DNA of 35,069 nucleotides from an uncultured Rhodobacterales bacterium. GTDB lineage: Bacteria > Pseudomonadota > Alphaproteobacteria > Rhodobacterales > Rhodobacteraceae. Location of the stretch: positions 1-35,069 of the forward strand of contig CAIMWI010000027.1 in NCBI GenBank assembly GCA_903845215.1, written 5' to 3'. The position numbers were made by a program, and so were the translations under genes. The notes under the pieces were generated by a model. It searched no databases and was not told where the DNA came from. It saw only the letters and a list, made by a program, of their open reading frames with translations. Positions 1-9,211 of this stretch are shown piece after piece (position 1 is the first letter of the stretch; every line of letters begins with the position of its first letter).

Positions 1-107
1 CCCCGGGGCCAGACTTGCGACATGCTGCAGGTTTTTTCTGGACCATAGCATGACTTAAGGGTAACTTGACCAAAACGGGGCGATACGACCCCGAGAGCAG
101 AGGCAGC

Positions 108-1286
108 ATGGCGTTTCCTGAGCGGTTTTCGAACCTGCCAGACTATGCGTTTCCGCGTTTGCGGAAGCTCCTTGACAGTCACGCCCCCGGCGCGGACCCC
201 ATTGCCATGACCATTGGCGAACCGCGCCACCCGATGCCCGATTTTGTGGCGCCGATCTTGGCTGCCTCGGTGGCCGATTTTGGCGTTTATCCGCCCAATG
301 ATGGCACGCCAGACCTTTTGGCCGCGATCTCTGGCTGGATCATGCGGCGCTATGGGGTGACGGTCTTGCAAGACCGCTTGATGGTGCTGAACGGCACGCG
401 CGAGGGCTTGTTCACTGCAGCCGTCGCCATAGCGCCCGAGGAAAAGCGGGGCAAAAAGCCGGTCGTCTTGATCCCCAACCCGTTTTATCAAGTCTACGCT
501 GTGGCCGCCGTCACCGCAGGGGCAGAGCCCGTCTATGTGCCCGCCGTGGCCGCCACTGGCCACTTGCCAGACTATGCCAGCCTGCCGGCAGAGATCTTAG
601 ATCGCACGACCGTGGCTTACCTTTGCTCTCCGGCCAATCCCCAGGGGGCTGTGGCCAGCCGCGCCTATTGGGCCGCGCTTTTGGCCCTGGCCGAAAAGCA
701 TGATTTTGTCATCTTTGCCGATGAATGTTACTGCGAAATATGGCGCAACGCCCCGCCGCCCGGGATTTTGGACGTGGCGGCAGAAGTGGGCGCTGATCCA
801 GAGCGGGTCTTTAGCTTCCATTCCTTGTCCAAACGCTCGAACCTACCCGGCTTGCGGTCGGGCTTTGTGGCAGGCGGAGCGAAAGGCATCGCCCAAATCC
901 GCAAATTGCGCGCTTTCGCGGGGGCGCCCGTTCCTCTGCCTGTGCAGCGCGTGTCAGAGGCCGCTTGGCGCGATGAGGCGCATGTGATCGCCAATCAGGC
1001 ACTTTACCAAGAAAAATTCGTCATGGCCGAGGCGATCTTCTCGGGCCTTCAAGGCTTTGTCATGCCAGAGGGCGGCTTTTTTCTGTGGCTGCCCGTCGAG
1101 GATGGCGAGGCCGCCGCCCTCAAGCTGTGGCGCGACACCGGCGTGCGGGTGTTGCCCGGCGCTTATCTGTCGCGCGATGCGTTGGGGGGGAACCCCGGCA
1201 CAAATTACATCAGGGTGGCACTGGTCGCCCCCAAAGAAGAAATGCAGCAGGGGCTGATAAAGCTTCGCGACTGCCTTTACGGTTAA
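108..1286 (+). CDS. dapC: PLP-dependent aminotransferase, likely N-succinyl-diaminopimelate aminotransferase (DapC-like)
   Basis: Fold-type I class I/II aminotransferase of 392 residues. In the DapC branch it would make N-succinyl-LL-diaminopimelate for lysine and peptidoglycan synthesis in the cytoplasm. The N-terminus reads FPRLRKLL followed by [11 protein letters not shown], as in DapC-type proteins. Further on are the substrate-loop phrase CSPANPQGA, the aspartate motif [10 protein letters not shown], and the PLP-lysine stretch [17 protein letters not shown] with Lys at about residue 242. The frame is open from a TTG at 66, but the ATG at 108 is preceded by CAGAGG and begins where the homologous part begins, so 108 is chosen. 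The gene ends 10 bp before ftsK and is probably cotranscribed with it. The family is certain. The exact substrate is inferred, since some relatives are annotated only as generic aminotransferases. Confidence 0.82.
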   Translation: MAFPERFSNLPDYAFPRLRKLLDSHAPGADPIAMTIGEPRHPMPDFVAPILAASVADFGVYPPNDGTPDLLAAISGWIMRRYGVTVLQDRLMVLNGTREGLFTAAVAIAPEEKRGKKPVVLIPNPFYQVYAVAAVTAGAEPVYVPAVAATGHLPDYASLPAEILDRTTVAYLCSPANPQGAVASRAYWAALLALAEKHDFVIFADECYCEIWRNAPPPGILDVAAEVGADPERVFSFHSLSKRSNLPGLRSGFVAGGAKGIAQIRKLRAFAGAPVPLPVQRVSEAAWRDEAHVIANQALYQEKFVMAEAIFSGLQGFVMPEGGFFLWLPVEDGEAAALKLWRDTGVRVLPGAYLSRDALGGNPGTNYIRVALVAPKEEMQQGLIKLRDCLYG

Positions 1287-1296
1287 AGGGAACACT

Positions 1297-4236
1297 ATGG
1301 CCTCTTATCAAGCCCGTCAGCGCGACCCCCTTCTGGATCAAAGCGTTCAAGCCATGCTGGAACGGCGGGGGCGCGAAGCCTTGGGGCTGGGCTTGATCGC
1401 CTTAAGCGCTGCTTTTGCACTGATGTTGGCGACTTATTCGGCCAATGATCCAGGGTGGATGGTGGCCACCGACCAAGCGGCGCATAATCTGTTGGGCCGG
1501 TTGGGGGCTTCGGTGGCCTCGACTTTGATGACGGTCGGTGGGCTTGGCTCTTGGTGTATTCCCACCGTGATGGTGGCTTGGGGACTGCGCTTTGCCAGCC
1601 ACAAGGGCGCAGACCGCGCCGTATCGCGCATCATGTTTGCCGTGATCGCTGTGGCTATGGGGTCTGTTTACGCTGCCACATTGGTACCCGGGGCCAGCTG
1701 GCCGCATTCCTTTGGCTTGGGCGGGCTTTTTGGCGATACGATCTTGGCCTCGTTGCTTAACATTATGCCCGGCAGCGCGGCTGTCGCCCTTAAAATGCTG
1801 ACGTTGCTTATCGCTGCAGCCTTCGTGGCGCTTATGCTGTATGTCACGGGCTTTACCACGGTAGAGTTGCACAGGATCGCGCGGTTCTTGGCCTTTGGGT
1901 TGTTGGTCGCCTTTAACGGGCTGCTGCTGGCGATGGGCCGTGGGGCCTATAGTGCGGGTACAGCTGCCCAAACCATGGGTGCACGCTTGCAAGACCGCCG
2001 CGCCGATAACGCGCGGCGCGCCGCGGAAGATTACGCCCAGCGCCAAAGCGCCAGAGACCTGGCCCGTGCGGCAGCCATTGGCACTGCCCGCATGGTCGAC
2101 GCCGAGGACGATGCGCTGGCAGCCCCCTTGGGCAAAACGTCGCATTTGCACGCCGATGCCCGTCTGACACCGCCCCCCGCCGCACCGCGCCGTTCCTTGG
2201 TCAGCCGCTTGCCCGGCTGGCTGGGGCGTAAAGCCGATATGGCCACCGATGATCTGATCGAGATCGACATGGACGATGATCTTGACAGCCCAAGCCAAGC
2301 CCCGATCAAGGCACGTCTGACCTCGATCATCCGTGCCCGCACCGGACAGGGAGAGGGAACGCCGTCTTTGACCGCCGAGGGCAAAGCCTTGGCACGCGCG
2401 CCCATTGGTGGCGATGTGCGCGCCTCGGGTCCGGGCCTGCGCCTGTCTGAACCGCCCGTGACAAAAGCCAAATCCACCACCGCCCAAGACAATGTCTGGC
2501 CCAACGCCGCCGAAGCAGCACAACCAACGGGGTGGAGCGGGTTTGACGCCAGCGCAGAGGACGAGGAAGACGAGGATCTTCAGGCCTTCTCGCGCAGCGC
2601 CTTGGCCGCTGACCACCGCCCGATCGCCCCCCTTGTACAATCCACTCTGAAACGCGCCGCCCCTTCGCGCCAGGCCTTGGCCGAAGCCCAGCCAAGCCTG
2701 AACTTTGATGCCAAGCCTCAGGCAGGGTCGGGGTATGAACTGCCACCTCTTAGCCTTCTGACGTCGCCTGCGATTGTACAACGCAACCAAGTCTCGACCG
2801 AAGCCCTACAAGAAAACGCCCGGATGCTGGAATCAGTGCTGGAAGATTACGGCGTGCGCGGCGAGATTGTGTCCGTCCGGCCTGGCCCTGTTGTCACCAT
2901 GTACGAACTGGAACCGGCCCCGGGGCTGAAAGCCTCACGCGTGATTGGCCTGTCAGATGACATTGCCCGCTCGATGTCGGCCCTGTCCGCGCGCGTCTCG
3001 ACTGTGCCGGGACGCACGGTTATCGGGATCGAATTGCCCAATGCCACGCGCGAAAAAGTTGTGTTGCGCGAAATTCTCGCTGCGCGCGAATTTGGCGACA
3101 GCGCCCTGCGCCTGCCCTTGGCCTTGGGCAAGGATATCGGTGGGGAACCCATCATCGCCAATCTGGCCAAAATGCCCCACCTTTTGATTGCCGGCACAAC
3201 CGGATCGGGCAAGTCGGTGGCCATCAACACCATGATCCTGTCGCTGCTGTATAAGCTGACCCCGCAAGAATGCCGCCTGATCATGATCGACCCCAAGATG
3301 TTGGAATTGTCGGTCTATGACGGCATCCCGCATCTTTTGTCACCCGTGGTGACAGACCCCAAAAAGGCCGTCGTCGCCCTGAAATGGGTGGTCAGCGAGA
3401 TGGAAGACCGCTACCGCAAAATGTCGAAAATGGGTGTGCGCAACATCGAAGGCTATAATGGCCGCGTGCGCGAGGCTTTGGCCAAGAACGAGATGTTCAA
3501 GCGCACCATCCAGACCGGCTTTGACGAAGACACCGGCGAACCGGTGTTTGAAACCGACGAATTCGCCCCCGTCACCCTGCCCTATATCGTGGTGGTGGTG
3601 GACGAAATGGCCGATCTGATGATGGTGGCGGGTAAAGAGATCGAAGCTTGCATCCAACGTCTGGCGCAAATGGCGCGGGCCTCGGGCATCCATCTGATCA
3701 TGGCCACGCAGCGCCCCTCGGTCGATGTGATCACGGGCACGATCAAAGCCAACTTCCCGACACGGATTTCGTTCCAAGTCACCTCGCGCATCGACAGCCG
3801 CACGATCTTGGGCGAGCAAGGGGCCGAACAGCTGCTGGGCATGGGCGATATGCTGTATATGGCGGGCGGTGCCAAAATCACCCGCATCCACGGACCCTTT
3901 GTCAGCGACGAAGAGGTCGAAGAGATCGTCGCCCACCTGAAAAGCTTTGGGCCGCCCGAATATATGTCAGGCGTGGTCGAAGGCCCCGAAGACGAGGATG
4001 CGGCGGAAATTGACAGCCTCTTGGGCCTTGGTGGCGACGGCCTTGATGACACGCTTTATGACCAAGCCGTGGCCATCGTGGCCCGCGACCGCAAGTGTTC
4101 GACCAGCTATATCCAGCGCAAACTGGGGATCGGCTATAACAAGGCCGCCAAACTGGTGGAACAGATGGAAGAGCACAGCGTGATTACGGCGGCCAACCAT
4201 GTGGGCAAAAGAGAGATCTTGATCGAGGAGAGGTGA
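1297..4236 (+). CDS. ftsK: DNA translocase FtsK
   Basis: Full-length FtsK (979 aa), the septal DNA pump that clears the chromosome dimer/terminus region during division and activates XerCD at dif. Residues about 28-217 form the N-terminal membrane domain with several hydrophobic segments. Residues about 220-500 are a low-complexity, charged linker. The motor follows, with Walker A GTTGSGKS near residue 633 and Walker [11 protein letters not shown] near 765. The last ~65 residues (from DTLYDQAV) are the winged-helix gamma domain that reads KOPS sites. The start ATG has AAAGGGA just upstream. The gene sits between the aminotransferase and a DUF1801-type gene that starts 4 bp after its stop, so the three may be one transcript. 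No missing motor motif is seen. Confidence 0.97.
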   Translation: MASYQARQRDPLLDQSVQAMLERRGREALGLGLIALSAAFALMLATYSANDPGWMVATDQAAHNLLGRLGASVASTLMTVGGLGSWCIPTVMVAWGLRFASHKGADRAVSRIMFAVIAVAMGSVYAATLVPGASWPHSFGLGGLFGDTILASLLNIMPGSAAVALKMLTLLIAAAFVALMLYVTGFTTVELHRIARFLAFGLLVAFNGLLLAMGRGAYSAGTAAQTMGARLQDRRADNARRAAEDYAQRQSARDLARAAAIGTARMVDAEDDALAAPLGKTSHLHADARLTPPPAAPRRSLVSRLPGWLGRKADMATDDLIEIDMDDDLDSPSQAPIKARLTSIIRARTGQGEGTPSLTAEGKALARAPIGGDVRASGPGLRLSEPPVTKAKSTTAQDNVWPNAAEAAQPTGWSGFDASAEDEEDEDLQAFSRSALAADHRPIAPLVQSTLKRAAPSRQALAEAQPSLNFDAKPQAGSGYELPPLSLLTSPAIVQRNQVSTEALQENARMLESVLEDYGVRGEIVSVRPGPVVTMYELEPAPGLKASRVIGLSDDIARSMSALSARVSTVPGRTVIGIELPNATREKVVLREILAAREFGDSALRLPLALGKDIGGEPIIANLAKMPHLLIAGTTGSGKSVAINTMILSLLYKLTPQECRLIMIDPKMLELSVYDGIPHLLSPVVTDPKKAVVALKWVVSEMEDRYRKMSKMGVRNIEGYNGRVREALAKNEMFKRTIQTGFDEDTGEPVFETDEFAPVTLPYIVVVVDEMADLMMVAGKEIEACIQRLAQMARASGIHLIMATQRPSVDVITGTIKANFPTRISFQVTSRIDSRTILGEQGAEQLLGMGDMLYMAGGAKITRIHGPFVSDEEVEEIVAHLKSFGPPEYMSGVVEGPEDEDAAEIDSLLGLGGDGLDDTLYDQAVAIVARDRKCSTSYIQRKLGIGYNKAAKLVEQMEEHSVITAANHVGKREILIEER

Positions 4237-4240
4237 AACC

Positions 4241-4834
4241 TTGGCCTCTGCCCCCCACCCCAAAGTCGATGCCTTTCTGGCCAAGCAAGACCGTTGGCAG
4301 GCCGAGCTGGTGGCCTTGCGCCAAATCCTGCAAGCCACGCCCCTAACGGAAGATTTTAAATGGTTTAACCCCGTGTATACCTTTAACGGAGCCAATCTGA
4401 TCGCCATCGGTGGTCATAAGAACCATGCCCTGATCTCGTTCTTTAAAGGCGCGTTATTGGCCGACCCCGCAGGCCTGCTGCAGAAACCGGGCCCAAACAG
4501 CCAAGCTGGGCGGGTGATCAAATTCACCGACCCTGCCCAGATTGACAGCATGGCCCCTGCCCTGCACATTTTTATCAACGGGGCCATCGCGGCCGAACTG
4601 GCGGGGCTTAAGCCTGCCATGCCTTTGTCGCGCGATCTGACCTTTCCCCAAGCGCTGATCGACGCTTTTGATGACGACGCCGATTTCAAGGCCGCCTTTG
4701 ATGCCCTCACCCCGGGCCGTCAGCGCGGGTGGAACTTGCTGTTCACCGCGCCAAAGCAAGACGCCACCCGCCGCACCCGCATCGCCAAAGCCAAACCTGC
4801 CATTCTGGCCGGACAAGGCCCCAACGATCGCTAA
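4241..4834 (+). CDS. YdeI/OmpD-associated (DUF1801-type) family protein
   Basis: A 197-residue protein with the DUF1801/YdeI layout: an N-terminal alpha/beta domain (PHPKVDAFLAKQDRW, then LTEDFKWFNPVYTF, then KNHALISFFKGA) and a C-terminal OmdA-like helical tail (LPQALIDAFDDDADFKAAFDALTPGRQRGW spans the conserved 'F..L.PGRQRGW' element, here quoted loosely). The tail is followed by a basic RIAKA helix. Its molecular role is unknown; relatives are small soluble cytoplasmic proteins. The start is a TTG at 4241, 4 bp after the ftsK stop. It is supported by GAGGAGAGG seven bases upstream, and no better ATG exists before the conserved region. The TTG start and tight spacing suggest translational coupling to ftsK. 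Confidence 0.8.
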   Translation: MASAPHPKVDAFLAKQDRWQAELVALRQILQATPLTEDFKWFNPVYTFNGANLIAIGGHKNHALISFFKGALLADPAGLLQKPGPNSQAGRVIKFTDPAQIDSMAPALHIFINGAIAAELAGLKPAMPLSRDLTFPQALIDAFDDDADFKAAFDALTPGRQRGWNLLFTAPKQDATRRTRIAKAKPAILAGQGPNDR

Positions 4835-4956
4835 GCTTCCCTCTCTCTCATTTGGGTAAAAACATATCGGGGCGGCAGGGGCAGGCCACCGCTTCTCGCG
4901 GCGATGTGACGCTTTGGGGGGATGGCAGCGAGCATGCTTGGGCGTATAGTGGGCGG

Positions 4957-5562
4957 ATGGAACATCTTCGCAGCATTGCAACCCTCGCCCTTATCCTCCT
5001 CCCCCTTGCTGCCAAAGCGGAGGCGGTGTCCTTGGCTGACCTGTCGGCCTATCTTAACAGCCTCACCACCGCCGAGGCGGAGTTTGTGCAAACCAATGCC
5101 GACGGCACTGCCGCAACGGGGCGGTTGATTTTGCAGCGGCCCTACCGCGCGCGATTTGAATATGACCCACCCGAACAAAGCCTTGTGCTGGCATCCGGCC
5201 AGATGGTGGCGATTTTTGATGCCAAATCTAACCAACCGCCTGAACAATATCCGCTGGCGCGCACGCCCTTGAACCTGATCCTGGGGCCAAAGATTGATCT
5301 GGCAGGCTCGGCTATGGTGGCCGCTCATGCCGAGGTGGGGGGCATGACCCATGTGTTGGCCCAAGACCCAAAGCACCCCGACTATGGCACGATCGAGTTG
5401 GTCTTTAGTGCCGCGCCCGTGGCGCTGACCCAATGGATCATCACCGATGACATGGGCGGGCAAACCACTGTCAGCTTGTCACCACTGCGCATCGGCGGCA
5501 CCTATGACAGTGGGTTGTTTTCCATTGACGCCGAAACCACGCGCCGCGGCCTGCAAAACTAG
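4957..5562 (+). CDS. lolA: Outer membrane lipoprotein carrier protein LolA
   Basis: A 201-residue periplasmic LolA-type chaperone, which carries lipoproteins released by LolCDE to the outer membrane. Residues 1-21 are a signal peptide (MEHLRS, hydrophobic ALILLPLAA, then AKAEA before VSLADL). The mature part has LolA beta-sheet phrases: AEFVQTNADG, TGRLILQRPYRARFEYDPP, and the late IDDMGGQTTV-like strand. The frame is open upstream to 4729, but that part overlaps the previous gene and has no signal-peptide logic. The ATG at 4957 gives a normal secretion signal. A TATAGT hexamer ends only six bases before this ATG and there is no strong Shine-Dalgarno, so a leaderless or very short-leader message is possible. 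It converges on the next gene, sharing the four bases of their stop codons. Confidence 0.85.
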   Translation: MEHLRSIATLALILLPLAAKAEAVSLADLSAYLNSLTTAEAEFVQTNADGTAATGRLILQRPYRARFEYDPPEQSLVLASGQMVAIFDAKSNQPPEQYPLARTPLNLILGPKIDLAGSAMVAAHAEVGGMTHVLAQDPKHPDYGTIELVFSAAPVALTQWIITDDMGGQTTVSLSPLRIGGTYDSGLFSIDAETTRRGLQN

Positions 5563-6140
5563 CGCAGGCAGCGCGACAATTGGCTGTGATACAGACGCGC
5601 GCGGTTGCCCACTGCGGCGGCAACATCGACCAGCCAGCCCTTGGCCTTGTAGCTTTGCCGCGCATAGCCTTTGCGACCTTCGTGATAGGCCAGATATTGC
5701 CTTTGCGCATCTATTTTGGAAATGCCCAACTCAGCGGTAGAGGTGTCCATATACCAGCCCATAAAATCGGTGGCATCACGGATGTTATCGCGCCGCGCAC
5801 CGCGATTGTTGCGCTCTTTGCGGTAATCATCCCATGTGGAATCCAATGCCTGCGCATAGCCATAGGCCGAGCTTTGGCGCCCCATGGGAATGACGCCCAA
5901 AGCATATTGATGCGGCGTGCGCGCATTGCCGATAAACTTGGATTCCTGATACAAAACAGCCATTTGCACCGAAATCGGAATGCCCCATTTCTTTTGGGTC
6001 GCCTGCATCGCCTTCAAATAGCTTGGCCTTTGCTGAACGACCGAACAGGCGTCATCCAGATTGCGCGGCGCCGAAAAGTTGCCACCTCCACAAGAGGCTA
6101 AAAACAGCAACAAGATCGACGCACGGAGAGCTCTGCTCAT
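5559..6140 (-). CDS. Lipoprotein with transglycosylase SLT domain
   Basis: A 193-residue exported protein. The N-terminus is a lipoprotein signal (ILLLFLASC), with the lipidated Cys at residue 17. The rest resembles a lytic transglycosylase SLT fold: residues 53-75 read WGIPISVQMAVLYQESKF with the probable catalytic Glu at 66, followed by the AYGYAQALDSTWDDY segment that matches the 'G.mQ....W' motif, and a later YLAYHEG block. It would cleave peptidoglycan glycan strands from the periplasmic face of the membrane. The start has GAGGGG just upstream. The gene is convergent with lolA; the palindrome CTAG provides both stop codons. A degenerate C-terminal half leaves some doubt about activity. 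Confidence 0.83.
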   Translation of the reverse strand: MSRALRASILLLFLASCGGGNFSAPRNLDDACSVVQQRPSYLKAMQATQKKWGIPISVQMAVLYQESKFIGNARTPHQYALGVIPMGRQSSAYGYAQALDSTWDDYRKERNNRGARRDNIRDATDFMGWYMDTSTAELGISKIDAQRQYLAYHEGRKGYARQSYKAKGWLVDVAAAVGNRARLYHSQLSRCLR

Positions 6141-6317
6141 CTACCCCTCATGCGTTCAGATTATTTTGCGGAACCCTAAACGAAATTTCCGACCGCTCCA
6201 ATGGGTAAGCATGGGCCATGGGCGGGAAAGCGCAAAGCAAGAAGGGCCATGCCCCGAAAAGACATAGGCCTACCTCGAAAGTGCATCAAATGGGGCAAAT
6301 GCACAGATGTTGGTCGG

Positions 6318-6346
6318 TGGACACGCGCGCATGTCAGGATTATGAA
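6318..6346 (+). promoter_or_regulatory. Predicted sigma-70-type promoter for hspQ
   Basis: TGGACA (6318-6323), a 17-base spacer and TATGAA (6341-6346) give 5/6 and 4/6 matches to the vegetative consensus. They lie 24 bases before the hspQ start codon with AAGGAG in between. The same TGGACA-N17-TATNAA layout precedes tRNA-Phe in this window. The rest of 6141-6317, between the divergent transglycosylase and hspQ genes, holds nothing else I can name. No clear heat-shock (RpoH) element was seen. Confidence 0.5.
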
Positions 6347-6369
6347 CCCTTTATAAGGAGTTTGTCCGT

Positions 6370-6696
6370 ATGCTGAGAACCGCTGCAAAATACCACATCG
6401 GGCAAGTGCTGCGCCATCGCAAGCACCCGTTTCGTGGCGTGGTCTTTGATGTCGATGCCAAGTTTTCAAACACGGAAGAGTGGTACGAAAACATCCCCGA
6501 AGAGATGCGCCCGTCAAAGGATCAGCCGTTTTACCACCTTTTGGCGGAAAACGAGCAAAGCTATTATGTGGCCTATGTATCCGAGCAAAACCTTGTGCCG
6601 GATGAAACCGGCGAACCGGTGGGTCACCCCGATCTGGCCGATCTGTTTGGCGATTTCACCGACGGGCGGTATCCGTTGCAATTTCAGATGAACTAG
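6370..6696 (+). CDS. hspQ: Heat shock protein HspQ
   Basis: A 108-residue HspQ/YccV-family protein. E. coli HspQ binds hemimethylated DNA and acts as an adaptor and specificity factor for Lon. Recognisable blocks are AKYHIGQVLRHRKHPFRGVVFDVD at residues 6-29 (conserved opening, split here as one run of motifs: IGQ, RHRKHPFRGV, FDVD), then EEWYENIP, DQPFYHLLAENE, YYVAYVSEQNL and the C-terminal HPDLADLFGDF. Length and domain cover the whole family. The start ATG has AAGGAG nine bases upstream, and a promoter candidate is directly in front. It appears to be a single-gene unit; the next gene starts 72 bp later with its own ribosome-binding site. Confidence 0.93.
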   Translation: MLRTAAKYHIGQVLRHRKHPFRGVVFDVDAKFSNTEEWYENIPEEMRPSKDQPFYHLLAENEQSYYVAYVSEQNLVPDETGEPVGHPDLADLFGDFTDGRYPLQFQMN

Positions 6697-6768
6697 GGCG
6701 CTGGTCTTCAGTGCTGCATCTTCCCCTTGGCCCTAATCCATCCTAGGCTGGGCCAAAAGAGGTGCGCC

Positions 6769-8340
6769 ATGCGTGATTTCCAGATGCCCGGCCGGTCGGC
6801 CGTTTATGCCACAAACGGGATGGTGGCGACATCGCATCCCCTTGCTGCCCAAGCGGCGGTTGAAATCCTCAAATCGGGCGGCAATGCGGTGGATGCGGCC
6901 ATCGCGGGGGCGGTGCTTTTGGGCATTTGCGAGCCGCAGATGACGGGGATTGGTGGGGATTGTTTTGTTCTGTTGAAACCTGCGGGCGACGAGAGGGTGC
7001 TGGCCTTGAATGGCTCAGGCCGCGCCCCTGCGGCGGCTTCGGCTGACGCTTTGCGTGATGCGGGCCACACCACCGTGCCCTTGCGCGGGGTCGATGCTGT
7101 GACCCTGCCCGGTGCGATCGATGCCTTTTGCCATTTGTCGTCGGATTGGGGAAAGCTGGGCCTTGACCGCGTGTTGGCCCCCGCCATCCACTATGCCGAG
7201 GCGGGCGTGCCCGTCGCCCCGCGTGTGGCTTTTGACTGGGCCGACGATGCGCCGTTCTTGCAAGGCAAGGCGCGGGACTTCTTTTTGCTGGACGGAGCCG
7301 TTCCCAAAGCCGGCCAAATCTTCCGCGCCCCCGGCCAAGCAGAGGTGCTGCGCCGCATCGCACGCCAAGGCCGCGCAGGGTTTTACGAAGGCGAGGTGGC
7401 CGAGGATCTGATTGGGTCGCTGAATGCTTTAGGCGGGCCACACACCCTTGACGACTTGGCCGCCACCAGTTGCACATGGGGCGAACCTGTGGCGGGCACC
7501 TACGGCGATGTCACGGTGTTGGAACATCCGCCCAACGGGCAGGGTGCGACGGCGATCTTAATGCTGAACATCCTCAAGCATTTTGATCTGAAATCAATGG
7601 ACCCATTCGGCGCCCAACGCGCCCATATCGAGGCCGAGGCCGGTAAGTTGGCCTATGACACGCGCAACCGCTTTATTGCCGAACACAGTCCGCGTCTGGA
7701 TCATATGCTGTCAGACGCCACCGCCGCCAAGCTTGCCGCCCTGATCGACCCCAACCGCGCCGCCCCCAGCCCCAACCCGCTGGCAGAGGCGATCCACCGC
7801 GACACGATCTATATCAGCGTGGTTGACCGCGACCGCATGGCCGTGTCGCTGATCTATTCAATCTATTACGGCTTTGGGGCAGGGCTGGCCTCGTCTAAAT
7901 TCGGGGTGATCTTCCAAAACCGTGGCGCGGGCTTTAGCCTGACCAAGGGGCACCCGAACGAGCTTGCGGGTGGCAAGCGCCCGATGCACACGATCATTCC
8001 CGGGATGCTGAAGCGCAACGGCAAGGTGATCATGCCCTTTGGCGTGATGGGCGGGGCCTATCAACCCACGGGCCACGCGCGCTTTGTGTCAAACTTGGTG
8101 GATTACGGGTTGGACACGCAAGCCGCCGTCGACGCTCCGCGCAGCTTTTCGTGGGTCGACGGGATGGAGGTCGAGCGCGGCTATTCCCAAGGCGTGCGCG
8201 ATACGCTGGCGCAGATGGGCCATAAGGTCATCACCCCGCCCGATGCTTTGGGTGGGGCGCAGAATATCCTGATGCAAGACAGCGGCGTGTTGATCGGGGC
8301 ATCTGACCCGCGCAAAGACGGCTGCGCTTTGGGGTATTAA
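6769..8340 (+). CDS. Gamma-glutamyltransferase-family Ntn hydrolase (cytoplasmic, YwrD/HpxW-like)
   Basis: A 523-residue proenzyme of the gamma-glutamyltranspeptidase superfamily, which self-cleaves before a conserved Thr to give large and small subunits. The probable nucleophile is Thr346 in RDTIYISVVDRD. Other family blocks are GGNAVDAAIAGAV, EPQMTGIGGDCF, the oxyanion-loop region GKRPMHTIIPGM and GVMGGAYQPTGHARF. There is no signal peptide, unlike periplasmic GGT. The DTIYIS form of the cleavage site recalls the YwrD/oxamate-amidohydrolase branch more than classic TTHxSVVD enzymes, so the substrate (glutathione conjugate, gamma-glutamyl amide or an unrelated amide) cannot be fixed. The ATG at 6769 has AAGAGG six bases upstream; an earlier TTG at 6727 lacks such a site. 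It is followed after one base by msrC. Confidence 0.88.
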   Translation: MRDFQMPGRSAVYATNGMVATSHPLAAQAAVEILKSGGNAVDAAIAGAVLLGICEPQMTGIGGDCFVLLKPAGDERVLALNGSGRAPAAASADALRDAGHTTVPLRGVDAVTLPGAIDAFCHLSSDWGKLGLDRVLAPAIHYAEAGVPVAPRVAFDWADDAPFLQGKARDFFLLDGAVPKAGQIFRAPGQAEVLRRIARQGRAGFYEGEVAEDLIGSLNALGGPHTLDDLAATSCTWGEPVAGTYGDVTVLEHPPNGQGATAILMLNILKHFDLKSMDPFGAQRAHIEAEAGKLAYDTRNRFIAEHSPRLDHMLSDATAAKLAALIDPNRAAPSPNPLAEAIHRDTIYISVVDRDRMAVSLIYSIYYGFGAGLASSKFGVIFQNRGAGFSLTKGHPNELAGGKRPMHTIIPGMLKRNGKVIMPFGVMGGAYQPTGHARFVSNLVDYGLDTQAAVDAPRSFSWVDGMEVERGYSQGVRDTLAQMGHKVITPPDALGGAQNILMQDSGVLIGASDPRKDGCALGY

Positions 8341-8341
8341 G

Positions 8342-8794
8342 ATGAACAGGCAGGCGATTACCGACGCAATCCTTGCCTTGACCCAAGGCGAGACGGACAC
8401 CGTGGCGCTGATGGCCACGGTGGTTTGCGAAATTCACCATCACCACGATTTCGCCGATTGGACGGGGTTTTACCGCGTGGTGGCCCCCGATTTGCTGAAA
8501 ATTGGCCCCTATCAGGGCGGGCATGGCTGTCTGGTCATCCCGTTTTCACGCGGTGTTTGCGGGGCTGCTGCGCGATCGGGGCGGGTGCTGAATGTGCCCG
8601 ATGTTGAGGCATTTCCCGACCATATCGCCTGCGCTTCTTCCACCCGGTCTGAACTGGTGCTGCCGGTTTGGAACGGGGCGGGCAAGCTGTTGGGGGTGTT
8701 GGATTTAGACAGCGACACCCCTGCCGCCTTTGGGCGCGACGATGAAGATTGGCTGGTGCCGTTGTTGGCCCAAGTGTTTGAAAAGGCAGACTGA
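8342..8794 (+). CDS. msrC: Free methionine-(R)-sulfoxide reductase (GAF-domain fRMsr)
   Basis: A single GAF domain of 150 residues matching the fRMsr family, which reduces free L-methionine-(R)-S-oxide to methionine with thioredoxin. The signature is visible: DWTGFY, then GPYQGGHGCLVIPFSRGVCG, then VPDVEAFPDHIAC, then SELVLPV and LGVLDLDS. The three cysteines of the family correspond to C63, C73 and C97, so the catalytic and resolving set is complete. The ATG lies one base after the stop of the preceding enzyme, and the gene overlaps the next by one base (TGATG), which indicates an operon. Its placement next to a homocysteine methyltransferase suggests methionine salvage and repair. Confidence 0.93.
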   Translation: MNRQAITDAILALTQGETDTVALMATVVCEIHHHHDFADWTGFYRVVAPDLLKIGPYQGGHGCLVIPFSRGVCGAAARSGRVLNVPDVEAFPDHIACASSTRSELVLPVWNGAGKLLGVLDLDSDTPAAFGRDDEDWLVPLLAQVFEKAD

Positions 8795-9174
8795 TGCGTG
8801 GATCGTGCCTTTGCGGCGCTGTGGTGTTTGAGGCGGCTTTGCCGCTGCGACCGGTGATTGCGTGCCATTGCACGCAGTGCCGCAAAACCTCGGGGCATTT
8901 TTGGGCGGCCAGTTCGGTGCCCTTGGCGCAGTTTTCCTTGATCGAAGACAAGGGCTTGAAATGGTTCCAATCCTCGCCCCAAGCGCGGCGGGGGTTTTGT
9001 GACACTTGCGGGGCCAGCCTGTTCTGGCAGCTTGAAGGCGATGAGACGATCAGCTTTGCCGCAGGCGCGCTGGATGGGCCAACGGGGCTTGCCATCGCCA
9101 GCCACTGGTATGTGCAAGACGCAGGCGATTACTACGATCTGCCACAGGGGCTTTCGCCCCAGCCTCAGGCTTGA
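8794..9174 (+). CDS. GFA (glutathione-dependent formaldehyde-activating/CENP-V) family zinc protein
   Basis: A 126-residue protein of the GFA/CENP-V fold. The zinc ligands are visible: GSCLCGAV at residues 3-10, CHCTQCRKTSG at about 24-34, and FCDTCGASLFW near residue 70. These proteins are named for Gfa, which was reported to speed glutathione-formaldehyde adduct formation. Most members have no proven reaction, so only the fold and metal site are claimed. The start codon overlaps the msrC stop (TGATG) and there is a 37-bp gap to the next gene. Location with a GGT-family enzyme and fRMsr is compatible with a thiol-related role, which is inference. Confidence 0.9.
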   Translation: MRGSCLCGAVVFEAALPLRPVIACHCTQCRKTSGHFWAASSVPLAQFSLIEDKGLKWFQSSPQARRGFCDTCGASLFWQLEGDETISFAAGALDGPTGLAIASHWYVQDAGDYYDLPQGLSPQPQA

Positions 9175-9211
9175 TAGCTAACATTTTTATCCAGCAGCGA
9201 TGGAGGCCAAA

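Noticed and set aside
1-107. Promoter for the DapC-like gene
   Set aside because: TTGCGA at 15-20 has no -10 box at proper spacing; the segment is too short to judge upstream context.
1402-2790. 462-codon open frame on - opposite ftsK
   Set aside because: Lies antisense to a certain gene; its composition is that of a mirrored high-GC coding frame, with no domain motifs.
5580-6101. 173-codon open frame on + opposite the transglycosylase gene
   Set aside because: Antisense to a lipoprotein gene with a clear signal and catalytic motif.
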